Assembly (NCBI RefSeq): GCF_018500155.2 | Contig: NZ_JAHBAK020000028.1 | Span: 1 to 64,000 of the forward strand | DNA length: 64,000 bases | Origin: Polynucleobacter sp. | GTDB taxonomy: Bacteria; Pseudomonadota; Gammaproteobacteria; Burkholderiales; Burkholderiaceae | Direction: 5' to 3' | In this document: piece by piece, positions 12,114 to 22,564 of the stretch | Layout of the letters: the number at the start of each line of letters is the position of its first letter | Numbering within the stretch: position 1 is the first letter of the stretch | Program-made: the position numbers and the translations under genes | The notes under the pieces: generated by a model | Database searches by the model: none | The model's input: the letters and a program-made list of their open reading frames with translations, nothing else | What the model was told of the DNA's origin: nothing

Positions 12114-12166
12114 GGGTGGTTAGTGGGTTTTTAAGGGTTTATAGGGGTTTAAAGGGGGTTATAGGG
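12114..12166 (+). repeat. G-tract tandem repeat, about four 10-bp units GGGTTTWWAR (12125..12164) with flanking G-tracts
   Basis: gggtttttaa/gggtttatag/gggtttaaag/ggggttatag read directly; sits between the gntR stop and the sdhC start. Confidence 0.85.
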
Positions 12167-12185
12167 CTCAATCTTGCTCAAAAAA

Positions 12186-12923
12186 CTAGTTCAGTTTGTT
12201 TTCATAATGCTGCTCAGAAGTGTCGTATCTTGCGTGTCGAATTTCTACTGGTTTATTCCCGTAGGTGAATGCTACCCGCTCGACCGACAACAATGGGGCT
12301 CCCACTGGCAACTGAAGATGCTGTGCCAAGGACTCATCAGCCAAAACCGCTTTGATTTTTTCCTCTGCCCTCACCATGTGGGTGGCGTACTGACTCTCAT
12401 AAAGAGCATAGACGGGACCATGCCACTCATTTAAGGTCTCTAGATCTAAGCCTTTAAATCGAGCCCCTGGTAGCCAAATCTCTTCAAAAACAACGGGTTG
12501 GCCGGCAAAGCTCTGCACACGATCAATGTAGATGACAGGGTCACCTGCCTTTAATTTAAGCAAATTTGCAACGTAAGGCGTAGCCTTTGTGTTTTGACAA
12601 ACCAAGAAGCGGTTCGTTAGATGAAATTTTTCACCAGAATCAGGCGCTAAACGAAGAAAACGATACTGCCAATCATCTTCAGTGTGGGTAGCCACAAAAG
12701 TGCCCTTACCCTGCCTGCGTACCAGAAGATTTTGGGCCGCCAGCTCATCAATTGCCTTACGAACCGTTCCTTGGCTCACGGCATAACGGCTAGCGAGCTC
12801 CATTTCGCTGGGGATAGCTTCGCCAGGAAGCCATTCAGAGGCTTGCAGGCTAGCCAAAATCATTGCCTTTATCTGCTCATACAGAGGGCTAAATGAGGCA
12901 ACAGGCAGATTGACTTCTGACAA
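12186..12923 (-). CDS. GntR-family transcriptional regulator (HutC type, UTRA domain)
   Basis: ORF 245 aa; wHTH GEAIPSEMELASRYAVSQGTVRKAIDELAAQNLLVRRQGKGTFV followed by a UTRA-like C-terminus; divergent from mdh. Confidence 0.93.
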   Translation of the reverse strand: MSEVNLPVASFSPLYEQIKAMILASLQASEWLPGEAIPSEMELASRYAVSQGTVRKAIDELAAQNLLVRRQGKGTFVATHTEDDWQYRFLRLAPDSGEKFHLTNRFLVCQNTKATPYVANLLKLKAGDPVIYIDRVQSFAGQPVVFEEIWLPGARFKGLDLETLNEWHGPVYALYESQYATHMVRAEEKIKAVLADESLAQHLQLPVGAPLLSVERVAFTYGNKPVEIRHARYDTSEQHYENKLN

Positions 12924-12969
12924 ATGAACTCCAGCGCAGTGCAGTTGGATAAAATTTAGTGCAATTCTA

Positions 12970-12983
12970 GTCTTATATAAGAC
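12970..12983. promoter_or_regulatory. Perfect palindrome GTCTTATATAAGAC, candidate operator for the adjacent GntR regulator
   Basis: 14-bp perfect dyad in the gntR/mdh divergent intergenic region, with the GT..TATA..AC character of HutC-type sites. Confidence 0.55.
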
Positions 12984-12987
12984 ATAA

Positions 12988-13017
12988 TTGACAGTGTAAA
13001 GCTAAAGTCCCTACACT
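12988..13017 (+). promoter_or_regulatory. Candidate sigma70 promoter for mdh (TTGACA-N18-TACACT)
   Basis: -35 at 12988..12993 and -10 at 13012..13017, 65 bp upstream of the mdh ATG. Confidence 0.55.
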
Positions 13018-13081
13018 TGAATGGATAATAGAAAAGTTTTTATTTTTTAACCCTCTTAACCTTCCTCTGGAGTTATTAGTA

Positions 13082-14071
13082 ATGGCAAAAGCCCCAATGC
13101 GTGTCGCCGTCACCGGTGCAGCCGGTCAAATCGGATATTCCCTTCTATTCCGCATCGCCAATGGCGACCTTTTGGGCAAGGATCAGCCCGTGATTCTTCA
13201 ATTACTTGAAATTCCAGATGAAAAAGCGCAAAAAGCACTTGCTGGCGTGATCATGGAGCTTGAGGACTGTGCTTTTCCATTATTGGCTGGTGTAACAGCG
13301 CACTCCGATCCATTAACCGCATTTAAGGACATCGACGTTGCTCTCTTAGTTGGCGCTCGTCCACGTGGTCCTGGCATGGAGCGTAAAGACTTGTTGTCTG
13401 CAAATGCTCAGATCTTCACAGCACAAGGCAAGGCATTAAATGCTGTTGCGAAAAAGACCGTCAAAGTTTTGGTCGTTGGCAACCCAGCAAACACCAATGC
13501 ATATATTGCAATGAAGTCTGCACCAGATATTCCTGCGAAAAACTTCACTGCAATGTTGCGTCTCGATCACAACCGCGCGCTCTCTCAATTGGCAACAAAA
13601 TTGAACAAGCCTGTTGCAGGTATTGAGAAATTGGTTGTTTGGGGTAACCATAGCCCAACAATGTACCCAGACTATCGCTTTGCAACGATCGACGGCAAAT
13701 CTGTAAAAGATGAAATCAATGATGCTGCTTGGAATAAAGATGTTTTCATTCCAACCGTTGGCAAACGTGGTGCGGCCATTATTGATGCACGCGGCCTTTC
13801 TTCTGCAGCTTCTGCTGCAAATGCTGCAATCGATCACATTCACGATTGGGTGCTTGGAACGAATGGCAAATGGGTCACCATGGGTATTCCATCCAAAGGC
13901 GAATACGGTATTCCTGCTGAAGTTATTTATGGCTTCCCAGTCACTTGTGAAAACGGTGAGTACAAAATGGTTGAAGGCTTAGAGATCGATGAGTTCTCAC
14001 GCGAGCGCATGACTCACACTTTGAATGAGTTGCTTGAAGAGCAAGCTGGCGTTAAGCACCTGTTGCCATAA
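13082..14071 (+). CDS. mdh: Malate dehydrogenase
   Basis: ORF 329 aa; [41 protein letters not shown]. Confidence 0.97.
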   Translation: MAKAPMRVAVTGAAGQIGYSLLFRIANGDLLGKDQPVILQLLEIPDEKAQKALAGVIMELEDCAFPLLAGVTAHSDPLTAFKDIDVALLVGARPRGPGMERKDLLSANAQIFTAQGKALNAVAKKTVKVLVVGNPANTNAYIAMKSAPDIPAKNFTAMLRLDHNRALSQLATKLNKPVAGIEKLVVWGNHSPTMYPDYRFATIDGKSVKDEINDAAWNKDVFIPTVGKRGAAIIDARGLSSAASAANAAIDHIHDWVLGTNGKWVTMGIPSKGEYGIPAEVIYGFPVTCENGEYKMVEGLEIDEFSRERMTHTLNELLEEQAGVKHLLP

Positions 14072-14091
14072 TTACCTCGGAGCATTATTTA

Positions 14092-14466
14092 ATGAACAAA
14101 ACTTTTTTATCTCTAAGTCTCGTTGCTGCAATCTTTGCTGGCGCTTCTAATGCAAGTGCTAATGAAGAAGTGACAACTTGGACTTGCAGTGAAAGTAAGC
14201 AATTCAGAACAACAGGCACGCTTGAGAAAATTCGCTTGACTTGGGAATCCAAGACCTACGACTTATCCAAGCAAACCTCTTTGCCCGGTAGTTTGCGCTA
14301 TAAAAATACTGACACAGGTCATGATTTAGTAGTGCTAGGCAATAAAGCAATGTTGTTCAACATCAAATCAGGCAATCGCCTTGCAGACTTCTGCCAAACG
14401 GCAGAAATGAAAGCGGGTAAGTTACCTCATTTATTTGCTAATGCTGAACCCTTTGTTCAAAACTAA
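14092..14466 (+). CDS. Small secreted/periplasmic protein of unknown function
   Basis: ORF 124 aa with signal peptide MNKTFLSLSLVAAIFAGASNASA; 20 bp after mdh, followed by a terminator. Confidence 0.75.
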   Translation: MNKTFLSLSLVAAIFAGASNASANEEVTTWTCSESKQFRTTGTLEKIRLTWESKTYDLSKQTSLPGSLRYKNTDTGHDLVVLGNKAMLFNIKSGNRLADFCQTAEMKAGKLPHLFANAEPFVQN

Positions 14467-14484
14467 GTAATCTATTTGATGAAA

Positions 14485-14514
14485 CAAAAAAGCCGAGGGT
14501 TCCTCGGCTTTTTT
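14485..14514. terminator. Intrinsic terminator AAAAAAGCCGAGG-GTT-CCTCGGCTTTTTT
   Basis: Perfect hairpin with flanking A/T runs (bidirectional) between convergent genes. Confidence 0.9.
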
Positions 14515-14519
14515 CTTTG

Positions 14520-15731
14520 CTAATGAAATAACGGTTGCTGTGTAGGCGTATCTTCTGGCATTTCTGCATGAACTGCCTCGCCTGACCGATCTGGAAATAA
14601 AGGTGCACCACAATCGTCACATAATTCTGGATCAAATAGCATGGCATGACGGAAAACATCCTCTACCCCAGCATCGTGCAGCGCATCACAAATCTTCTTG
14701 ATAGGACTTTCATCATCAGATAAGTCGTTCAATGCATCATTGGCAACACTTTCACGGTCGTATAACGGCCAAATCACACCGTACATAACCTCTGATGAGC
14801 CCTTTGCGCTAAATGAAATCCGGTATTCATCGGCCTGCTCTTCGCCAAATGCACCGACTACGCAAGATAGCCCGGCAGGCAGTATTCCCAAAGCGCTTTC
14901 GAGAAAATTCACCGCTGCACGAATACTCAATGGCCGAACATGTTTGTCGGCTAATCGACAGTTAGTGAAATACGCTTCGGGCAATAACAACTCGAATTCA
15001 CAACCAGGTAGCAAAGAGGCAACAGAATCTTGCATTGCATTTTGCCAGCCAATTAAACTCACACCGCGCTCTTGTCTTGCGGGCGACTCTTCTTGCCACT
15101 TAAAAATAGGAGAACCGCTTGATGCACTTAATACAGCAATAATGAAGCGGGGATCAGCTAGTACCGCGATTGTCTCTGACATATCGCGCAATTCCAATTT
15201 AACCTCTTTGCCTGAGATCGCAGCAGTGGCTAATGCCTCAGTAAGAACGCGTGTCTGGCAGTGAGAATGTGGCATCTGATCAATGCTGTAGAGCCAGGGC
15301 ACAATCGCTATACGCGTATCGGTTGCAGCTATAGCACTATGTAAAGCAGTCGCAGTTGCCTCTATTGCGCTAGCTGGCAATGGTCCCGAAGGAATTTGAT
15401 AGCGAGTATGTGCAACTATCGGCAAAGCCAATAACAATGCATCCCACTCTTGCCCTTCATGCTCCATTTTTAAAGACTCTGCCAAGGTTTCAGCAATATC
15501 TGCAAGTACCTCAAAAGCAACGGTATTAATACGAAAGGTTTGATCGAGCGCTGCATCAATGACATTTTGATTCTGACTTTTCAGCAAGCGCATGAGGCGC
15601 ACATTTAAACGCTCCTCCCAAAATCGATCTTCCACTTGGCTGCCTGAGGCGGCCAAAGAAATGGCATCTGCAACCAATTTTTCCACTTCAGGAGAGCTAC
15701 GTTGTGAGGGTTTCGTGCGATGTACCGCCAT
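14520..15731 (-). CDS. DUF2863-like hypothetical protein
   Basis: ORF 403 aa; betaproteobacterial protein next to yaaA; family assigned from recollection of its N-terminal pattern (KLVADAISLAASGSQVEDRFWE). Confidence 0.65.
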   Translation of the reverse strand: MAVHRTKPSQRSSPEVEKLVADAISLAASGSQVEDRFWEERLNVRLMRLLKSQNQNVIDAALDQTFRINTVAFEVLADIAETLAESLKMEHEGQEWDALLLALPIVAHTRYQIPSGPLPASAIEATATALHSAIAATDTRIAIVPWLYSIDQMPHSHCQTRVLTEALATAAISGKEVKLELRDMSETIAVLADPRFIIAVLSASSGSPIFKWQEESPARQERGVSLIGWQNAMQDSVASLLPGCEFELLLPEAYFTNCRLADKHVRPLSIRAAVNFLESALGILPAGLSCVVGAFGEEQADEYRISFSAKGSSEVMYGVIWPLYDRESVANDALNDLSDDESPIKKICDALHDAGVEDVFRHAMLFDPELCDDCGAPLFPDRSGEAVHAEMPEDTPTQQPLFH

Positions 15732-16507
15732 TATTTCTTCTCCGCTCTTCTAAAAACGGGTTTATCTACCTTCGATTCGGCCGCGTAATATTTATACCCA
15801 TCCAAATTAAATCCCTTTAAGTCGGCAGGATCAGAAATGCGATTCTCAACAACATATCTTGCCATGAGACCACGGGCGCGCTTTGCGTAAAAAGAGATGA
15901 TCTTATATTTACCATCTTTGGCGTCTTGAAATACAGGAGAAATCACGGGACAACCTAATTCTTTAGGTTGCAATACCTTGAAATATTCTTCGGAAGCCAA
16001 GTTCAGTAGCACGGGCTTCTTTTGCGCATCTAATACTTTTTTTAGTGATTCGGTGACCCTGCTCCCCCAAAATGCGTAAAGATCTTTGCCTCGCGCATTT
16101 TTCATTGCAGTACCCATCTCTAGTCGATACGGTTGCATTAAATCGAGCGGCCTTAACGCACCATATAGCCCTGACAAAATCCGCACGTGATTCTGAGCAA
16201 ACTCAATTGCCTTGGCGTTTAAGGTTTTTACATCAAAACCATCATAAACATCGCCATCAAAAGCATAAATGGCAGGCTTGCTGTTTTCATCTGTGAATTT
16301 TTTGGACCAATCGCGATAGCGCCCCACATTCAATACCGCCAACTGATCCGACAAACCCATCAACTTCGCCACATCTTGAGGGGCCATTTTCTTAAGATCA
16401 GCGATCAACTTGGCAGACTCAGAGACAAACTCAGGCAAAGTGGGCGACTCCACCTTTACTGGGGTCTTGTAGTCCAGAGATTTAGCGGGAGAAAGTACGA
16501 TCAACAT
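15731..16507 (-). CDS. yaaA: YaaA/DUF328 peroxide stress protein
   Basis: ORF 258 aa; [45 protein letters not shown]. Confidence 0.95.
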   Translation of the reverse strand: MLIVLSPAKSLDYKTPVKVESPTLPEFVSESAKLIADLKKMAPQDVAKLMGLSDQLAVLNVGRYRDWSKKFTDENSKPAIYAFDGDVYDGFDVKTLNAKAIEFAQNHVRILSGLYGALRPLDLMQPYRLEMGTAMKNARGKDLYAFWGSRVTESLKKVLDAQKKPVLLNLASEEYFKVLQPKELGCPVISPVFQDAKDGKYKIISFYAKRARGLMARYVVENRISDPADLKGFNLDGYKYYAAESKVDKPVFRRAEKK

Positions 16508-16586
16508 GGCACAATTTGAAAAGAGGTCTTTATATGAGTTTTTACCATTCTAGCGACTACTGAATTTATCCGCCGATTTAGGTTTT

Positions 16587-17789
16587 ATGACCAGCCAATA
16601 CACCCCTTCGTTCCCGAGTCGACTTCCCCATGTCGGCACAACTATCTTTACCGTAATGTCTGCATTGGCTGCCAAACACCAAGCGATTAATTTAGGGCAA
16701 GGTTTTCCAGACTTCCCATGTGATCGCGCTTTAATTGCCAAAGTGAATGAGGCGATGCTGGCTGATCACAATCAATACCCCCCGATGATTGGCATTCCAA
16801 GCCTAAGAAATGGTATTGCCAAAAAAATACAGGATTTATACAACCATCAATACGATCCTGACTCTGAAATCACTATTACTGCCGGCGGCACACAAGGAAT
16901 ACTGACTGCCATTTTGGCGTGTGTCAGCCCAGGTGATGAAGTTGTCATCATTGAACCTGCCTATGACAGCTACAGACCTGCTATTGAATTGGCTGGTGGT
17001 AAAACGATTGCTGTTTCTCTGCAAGTACTGCGTGATCCAAGTGGGCATGCAGCCTCATATGCCATTCCTTGGGATGATTTAGAAAAGGCGATTCATGCTA
17101 AGACACGCCTAGTCATCATCAATACTCCACATAACCCCACCGGAATGGTATGGCAAAAAACGGATCTCGACCGTTTAGCCACTTTGGTTGAGGGCACATC
17201 CGCACTTATCTTAAGTGATGAAGTGTATGAGCACATGGTCTATGATGGCGCTCAACATCACAGCGTTGCTTCACACCCCCAATTGGCTGCGCGAAGTTTT
17301 TTAATTTCGAGCTTTGGTAAAACATATCACGTCACCGGCTGGAAGGTAGGCTATGTTGCCGCGCCTGCAGCAATGACTGCTGAGTTTCGTAAGATTCATC
17401 AATTTAATGTATTTACAGTGAATACTCCGATGCAGTTTGGCTTAGCCGCTTATCTTGCTGACCCGTCTCATTATGAAAACCTTCCGGCTTTTTACCAAGC
17501 AAAGCGAGACTTTTTTAAAGCAGGTTTGGAGCACACTCCATTTAAACTGCTTCCCACACCTGGGACTTATTTTCAGTGTGTTGACTATTCTGGATTAGAC
17601 ATTCCCGAAGCTAAATTGAGTGAAGCCGATTTTTGTCAATGGCTTACTACCAATGTGGGGGTAGCCGCTATTCCAGTATCTGCGTTTTACGATAAACCAA
17701 CAGAGTCTGGGGTCATACGATTTTGTTTTGCAAAACAAGAGCAGACGCTCTCAGCGGCCCTGCAACGCTTACAAACATTAACACGCTAG
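16587..17789 (+). CDS. Pyridoxal-phosphate aminotransferase, methionine/KAT-like (YbdL type)
   Basis: ORF 400 aa; INLGQGFPDFPCD, NTPHNPTG, ISSFGKTYHVTGWKVGY. Confidence 0.88.
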   Translation: MTSQYTPSFPSRLPHVGTTIFTVMSALAAKHQAINLGQGFPDFPCDRALIAKVNEAMLADHNQYPPMIGIPSLRNGIAKKIQDLYNHQYDPDSEITITAGGTQGILTAILACVSPGDEVVIIEPAYDSYRPAIELAGGKTIAVSLQVLRDPSGHAASYAIPWDDLEKAIHAKTRLVIINTPHNPTGMVWQKTDLDRLATLVEGTSALILSDEVYEHMVYDGAQHHSVASHPQLAARSFLISSFGKTYHVTGWKVGYVAAPAAMTAEFRKIHQFNVFTVNTPMQFGLAAYLADPSHYENLPAFYQAKRDFFKAGLEHTPFKLLPTPGTYFQCVDYSGLDIPEAKLSEADFCQWLTTNVGVAAIPVSAFYDKPTESGVIRFCFAKQEQTLSAALQRLQTLTR

Positions 17790-17815
17790 ACTCAAAGTAC
17801 AGGAGGCCCATATAT

Positions 17816-18550
17816 ATGAAGCAAAACAAAGATAACAAAAAGGTGATTGATGTCTACAGCTGGCCAACACCGAACGGTCATAAAGTCCACATCATGCTCG
17901 AAGAATGTGGTTATCAGCTAGGCAAAGACTGGATCGCGCATCCAATTGATATTGGCGCAGGCGATCAGTTTAAAAAAGCTTTCTTAAAAATTAGCCCAAA
18001 CAATAAAATTCCTGCCCTGGTGGACCCCAATGGACCTGATGGCAAACCCATCAGCATCTTTGAGTCGGGTGCGATATTGCTTTACCTGGCCGCCAAAACT
18101 GGCAAATTTTTACCCAAATCCACGCGGGGTAAATATGAAGTGTTGCAATGGTTAATGTTTCAAATGGGTGGCTTAGGCCCCATGCTTGGGCAAAACCATC
18201 ACTTTCGGATATATGCGCCCGAGAAAATTGAATACGCGATCAATCGCTACACAAATGAGGCCAAGCGCCTTTACGGGGTGCTAGATACTCAATTGAAAGA
18301 TAATCCTTATATCAGCGGCAAGGAATACACCATCGCCGATATAGCGATTTATCCATGGACACGAAATTGGAAAAACCAGGGAATTGATATCAATGAGTTT
18401 CCCAATTTCAAACGCTGGTTTGAAAAGATTGGTAAGCGTCCTGCAGTGATTCGAGGATGTGAAGTATTAACGGCATTACGTAAGCCTTTGCATGATGACA
18501 AGGCCAGAGAACAATTATTTGGAACAAAGCAGTATCAACGAAGGAAATAG
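17816..18550 (+). CDS. Glutathione S-transferase-like protein (YfcG/YghU type)
   Basis: Start trimmed to MKQNKDNKKVIDVYSWPTPNGHKVHIMLEE; ISPNNKIPALVDPNGPDGKPISIFESGAIL. Confidence 0.85.
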   Translation: MKQNKDNKKVIDVYSWPTPNGHKVHIMLEECGYQLGKDWIAHPIDIGAGDQFKKAFLKISPNNKIPALVDPNGPDGKPISIFESGAILLYLAAKTGKFLPKSTRGKYEVLQWLMFQMGGLGPMLGQNHHFRIYAPEKIEYAINRYTNEAKRLYGVLDTQLKDNPYISGKEYTIADIAIYPWTRNWKNQGIDINEFPNFKRWFEKIGKRPAVIRGCEVLTALRKPLHDDKAREQLFGTKQYQRRK

Positions 18551-18551
18551 G

Positions 18552-19406
18552 ATGATGATTCAGTCAGTTGGTGTAATTGGTGCAGGCACCATGGGCAATG
18601 GCATTGCACAAGTTTGTGCAGTTGCGGGATTAAATGTTGTGATGGTGGATATTAATGATGCTGCCGTTCAAAGAGGTCTTGATCAAATCAGTAAAAGCCT
18701 TGATCGACTCGTAAAAAAAGAAACGTTGACTCCAGAAGCGAAAGCCGCTGCACTTGGGCGCATTAAAGGCAGCACTGCTTATGCCGACTTCAAAGGCCTT
18801 GATGTTGTCATCGAAGCAGCTACTGAAAATCAAGCCCTTAAAGAAAAAATTCTGAAACAAGTCGATGAGATTGTTAGCAAAGACACCATTATTGCTACCA
18901 ATACATCTTCCCTCTCTATTACCAAGCTTGCCGCTCTGGACTCCAATCCCAGTCGATTTATTGGTATGCACTTTTTCAACCCGCCTCCCTTGATGGCTTT
19001 GGTAGAGGTCATTCGCGGCTTGCAAACTAGCGATGCAACTCACGCAGCCATTATTGAGATGGCAAAACGGGTTGGCAAAGAACCTATTACGGTAAAAAAT
19101 TCACCAGGCTTTGTAGTCAATCGCATCTTGTTGCCCATGATTAATGAAGCATTTTTCGTATTGTCGGAAGGTTTAGCTAGTCCAGAAGATATCGATGCAG
19201 GCATGAAACTCGGTTGCAATCAACCGATTGGTCCACTCGCGTTAGCAGATCTCATTGGCTTAGATACATGCTTAGCGGTGATGGAAGTCTATTTTGAAAA
19301 CTTTAGTGATTCGAAATATCGCCCATGCCCTCTTCTGCGTGAAATGGTGGCAGCAGGTTACTTAGGTCGAAAAACTGGACGCGGTGTTTATACCTACGAT
19401 CAATAA
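18552..19406 (+). CDS. hbd: 3-hydroxybutyryl-CoA dehydrogenase
   Basis: Start trimmed to MMIQSVGVIGAGTMGNGIAQVCA; GMHFFNPPPLMALVEVIRG. Confidence 0.92.
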   Translation: MMIQSVGVIGAGTMGNGIAQVCAVAGLNVVMVDINDAAVQRGLDQISKSLDRLVKKETLTPEAKAAALGRIKGSTAYADFKGLDVVIEAATENQALKEKILKQVDEIVSKDTIIATNTSSLSITKLAALDSNPSRFIGMHFFNPPPLMALVEVIRGLQTSDATHAAIIEMAKRVGKEPITVKNSPGFVVNRILLPMINEAFFVLSEGLASPEDIDAGMKLGCNQPIGPLALADLIGLDTCLAVMEVYFENFSDSKYRPCPLLREMVAAGYLGRKTGRGVYTYDQ

Positions 19407-19448
19407 AATTCCCATTGAAATATTTAAATCATTAATGCATACAACATC

Positions 19449-19940
19449 GTGAACACGAGCACTCACCCCATTCCAAATCTTGTATTGAAACTTGGCTATG
19501 CAGGCCTCATTCCATTTGTGGGTCTTGCCTTGTTAGTTCAGCTAGCGCCAACCCCATTAAATTACCTGAGCGCAGAGTCATTGGCTGGATATGGAGCGGT
19601 TATCACTTCATTCATGGGTGCATTACATTGGGGTGCAAGCCTGCACACCTTAGGCAATGCGCCCAGTGGAGATCGTTGGGTGGATCGAAATGCCTGGATT
19701 TGGGGCGTGATACCCGCATTAGTCGCTTGGGTTGCGCTGCATATTTACATACCAGTGGGTTTGCTCATCATGGCATCGACCTTAATTATTCAACGCAATT
19801 TAGATCAAAACACCTATCGCTATTATTTTTCAAATGATGATGCACGTGAGGCCTTTATGGTGATGCGTAATCGTTTGACATATATTGCTGCTGCATGCTT
19901 AACCTGGGCAGCAGTGGTGATTCTTTTTATCCAAGTTTGA
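19449..19940 (+). CDS. DUF3429-like integral membrane protein
   Basis: ORF 163 aa starting at GTG, multiple TM segments, GALHWGASLH motif. Confidence 0.7.
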   Translation: MNTSTHPIPNLVLKLGYAGLIPFVGLALLVQLAPTPLNYLSAESLAGYGAVITSFMGALHWGASLHTLGNAPSGDRWVDRNAWIWGVIPALVAWVALHIYIPVGLLIMASTLIIQRNLDQNTYRYYFSNDDAREAFMVMRNRLTYIAAACLTWAAVVILFIQV

Positions 19941-19943
19941 TAC

Positions 19944-21263
19944 ATGAGCGGTCTTTTTGATAGCACCCCTCCGCCTCCATTAGCGGAGGCGCTGCGCCCA
20001 AATGTCATTGAGGATGTTATTGGGCAGACCCATCTTCTAGCGCCTGGCAAACCCCTCCAACTTGCTTTTGCGTCCGGTAAACCGCATTCCATGATTTTAT
20101 GGGGGCCACCTGGGGTTGGTAAAACCACCTTAGCGCGCCTTTCTGCCAAAGCATTTGACCGAGAATTCATCGCCATCTCAGCAGTGCTTGCTGGAGTCAA
20201 GGAAATTCGTGAAGCTATTGAATTAGCCCAGCAGAATATGGCGCAATACAGCAAACAAACAATTTTATTTGTTGATGAGATTCATCGTTTTAATAAGAGT
20301 CAACAAGATGCCCTTCTGCCGCATGTAGAGTCAGGTCTATTTACTTTTATTGGCGCCACTACAGAAAACCCTTCGTTTGAGGTGAACTCGGCATTACTCT
20401 CACGCGCACAAGTCTATGTTCTGAAATCATTCACCCCAGCAGAGCTAAAGACCTTATTTGAGCGTGCTCATCAATATGCCATGCCTGAGATTGAGTTTGA
20501 AAGTAGCGCAATAGAGGCATTAATTGGTCATGCCGATGGGGACGCACGACGACTACTCAACCTTCTTGAGCAAGTACGCAATGCAGTTCAAACACCGAAC
20601 TCTCATGTCAAAAAGGTTGATCAAACCTTTATCAATAATGCCCTCACCGTTCAAGCGCGTCGTTTTGATAAGGGTGGCGACCAGTTTTACGATCAAATTT
20701 CTGCACTACATAAATCTGTCAGAGGCTCCGATCCTGATGCAGCGCTATATTGGTTCTGTCGCATGCTTGATGGCGGCGCTGACCCACGTTACTTAGCGCG
20801 TCGCATTATTCGCATGGCATGGGAAGATGTGGGATTGGCAGACCCCCGGGCAATGCAATTAGCTAATGATGCAGCACTGACTTACGAAAGGCTTGGCTCA
20901 CCAGAGGGTGAGTTGGCTTTGGGTCAAGCAGTGGTGTATTTGGCTGTTGCTTCCAAAAGTAATGCTAGCTACAAAGCATTTAATGCTGCGCGCGCTTATG
21001 TTGCTCAGGATCAATCTCAGCCTGTACCACAGCACCTGCGCAACGCACCCACAAAACTGATGAAAGAGCTTGGCCATGGTAAAGAGTATCGTTATGCGCA
21101 TGATGAACCGCATGGCTATGCTGCTGGCGAAAACTACCTGCCTGAGGGTATGGCAAAGCCCCATTGGTATGAACCCGTTGAGCGGGGTTTAGAAACTCAG
21201 ATTAAAGAGAAAATGGCATTTCTTCGTCAGTTAGATGCCCAGTATAAAAAGAAGGTGGACTAA
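19944..21263 (+). CDS. rarA: Replication-associated recombination protein A (AAA+ ATPase)
   Basis: ORF 439 aa; [48 protein letters not shown]. Confidence 0.95.
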   Translation: MSGLFDSTPPPPLAEALRPNVIEDVIGQTHLLAPGKPLQLAFASGKPHSMILWGPPGVGKTTLARLSAKAFDREFIAISAVLAGVKEIREAIELAQQNMAQYSKQTILFVDEIHRFNKSQQDALLPHVESGLFTFIGATTENPSFEVNSALLSRAQVYVLKSFTPAELKTLFERAHQYAMPEIEFESSAIEALIGHADGDARRLLNLLEQVRNAVQTPNSHVKKVDQTFINNALTVQARRFDKGGDQFYDQISALHKSVRGSDPDAALYWFCRMLDGGADPRYLARRIIRMAWEDVGLADPRAMQLANDAALTYERLGSPEGELALGQAVVYLAVASKSNASYKAFNAARAYVAQDQSQPVPQHLRNAPTKLMKELGHGKEYRYAHDEPHGYAAGENYLPEGMAKPHWYEPVERGLETQIKEKMAFLRQLDAQYKKKVD

Positions 21264-21267
21264 AACG

Positions 21268-21897
21268 ATGACTCACAAAATACCCGCCACCTTTTACTAC
21301 GATATTGTTTCTCCATTTGCGTATTTGTATATCAAACAACGGCAGCGTTTGGAAGCCTTATTGGATATCACTCCTGTGCCCATCTTATTGGGTGGTTTAT
21401 TAAGGGCAGCAGAAAATAAGGGGCCTGGAGAAATTGCGGCAAAACGCCCTCACACCTATCAGTTCTGTGTTTGGCAAGCTGAAAAGTTGGGTATTCCATT
21501 TCGCTTTCCTGCACACCATCCTTTTATGACCATAGCGCCGCAACGTTTACTCGTTGGACAAAATGCGAACTGGGCTATGGTTGATCGGGCATTTGATTAT
21601 GTCTGGGTGGAAGGCAAAGATCCCAATCAATCTTGGTCAGATTTTTGTGTTTATATCGGCCTACCAGCGAATACTGCCAAACCCGATCAACCAGATGTAA
21701 AAGCAAAACTCATCAATAACACCAACCAAGCAAAAGATGCTGGTGCATTTGGTGTTCCCGCACTGGTTGTTCATGGCCATTGCTTTTGGGGGGTGGATAC
21801 AATCGATTGGGTTCTCGATTATCTTGCAAGACCAAGCATGTTTGAAGAAGAGCAATATGCTTATGCCGCAAATGTTCCCAATGGTTTAACACCCTAA
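21268..21897 (+). CDS. 2-hydroxychromene-2-carboxylate isomerase / DSBA-like thioredoxin-fold protein
   Basis: Start trimmed to MTHKIPATFYYDIVSPFAYLY; GAFGVPALVVHGHCFWGVD. Confidence 0.85.
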   Translation: MTHKIPATFYYDIVSPFAYLYIKQRQRLEALLDITPVPILLGGLLRAAENKGPGEIAAKRPHTYQFCVWQAEKLGIPFRFPAHHPFMTIAPQRLLVGQNANWAMVDRAFDYVWVEGKDPNQSWSDFCVYIGLPANTAKPDQPDVKAKLINNTNQAKDAGAFGVPALVVHGHCFWGVDTIDWVLDYLARPSMFEEEQYAYAANVPNGLTP

Positions 21898-21964
21898 ATA
21901 AAGCCCTGCTCCAATGTCAGATTGGGCAATACAATGGGCAATACAGATCAATACAGGAGTCATC

Positions 21965-22540
21965 ATGCGTTATTTTGTTGCAAGCCTAGTTTTCGTTATC
22001 AGCGCTGTTTTTACCCAAGCCGCTATTGCAGGGCCTAAGGTTGAGTTCAAAACAACAATGGGCAATTTTGTCGTAGAACTGGATGACGCTAAAGCACCTA
22101 AAACATCGGCCAATTTTTTGAACTATGTAAAAAGTGGTTTTTATAATGGCACAATTTTTCATCGAGTCATTGACGGCTTCATGATTCAAGGTGGTGGCTT
22201 TACACCGGATCTAGTACAAAAACCAACGGATGCGCCCGTCGTTTCCGAGGCCAATAATGGCCTCAAAAACAATACTTACACCATTGCTATGGCTCGCACA
22301 TCCGATCCAGATTCAGCCACCTCTCAGTTTTTTATCAACGTTAAAGATAATGAAAGCCTAAACTACCCCAATGCCATGGGTAATGGTTACACCGTCTTTG
22401 GGAAAGTCATTTCTGGTACACAAACAATCGACGCTATCCGTAAGGTGCCTACCATGATCGCGTCTGCTCCCCGTATGGGCAGAATGGCAGATGTTCCAAG
22501 CAAAACAGTCACGATTGAATCTGCAACGATTCTCAAGTAA
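21965..22540 (+). CDS. Secreted cyclophilin-type peptidyl-prolyl isomerase
   Basis: Start trimmed to MRYFVASLVFVISAVF signal peptide; FHRVIDGFMIQGG, SATSQFFINVKDN. Confidence 0.92.
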   Translation: MRYFVASLVFVISAVFTQAAIAGPKVEFKTTMGNFVVELDDAKAPKTSANFLNYVKSGFYNGTIFHRVIDGFMIQGGGFTPDLVQKPTDAPVVSEANNGLKNNTYTIAMARTSDPDSATSQFFINVKDNESLNYPNAMGNGYTVFGKVISGTQTIDAIRKVPTMIASAPRMGRMADVPSKTVTIESATILK

Positions 22541-22564
22541 CCCTATTTAACTTGGTAAGCCGCC

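Noticed and set aside
14698-15264. 188-aa plus-strand ORF antisense to the DUF2863-like gene
   Set aside because: Shadow ORF with no motif; the minus-strand frame is longer and better supported.
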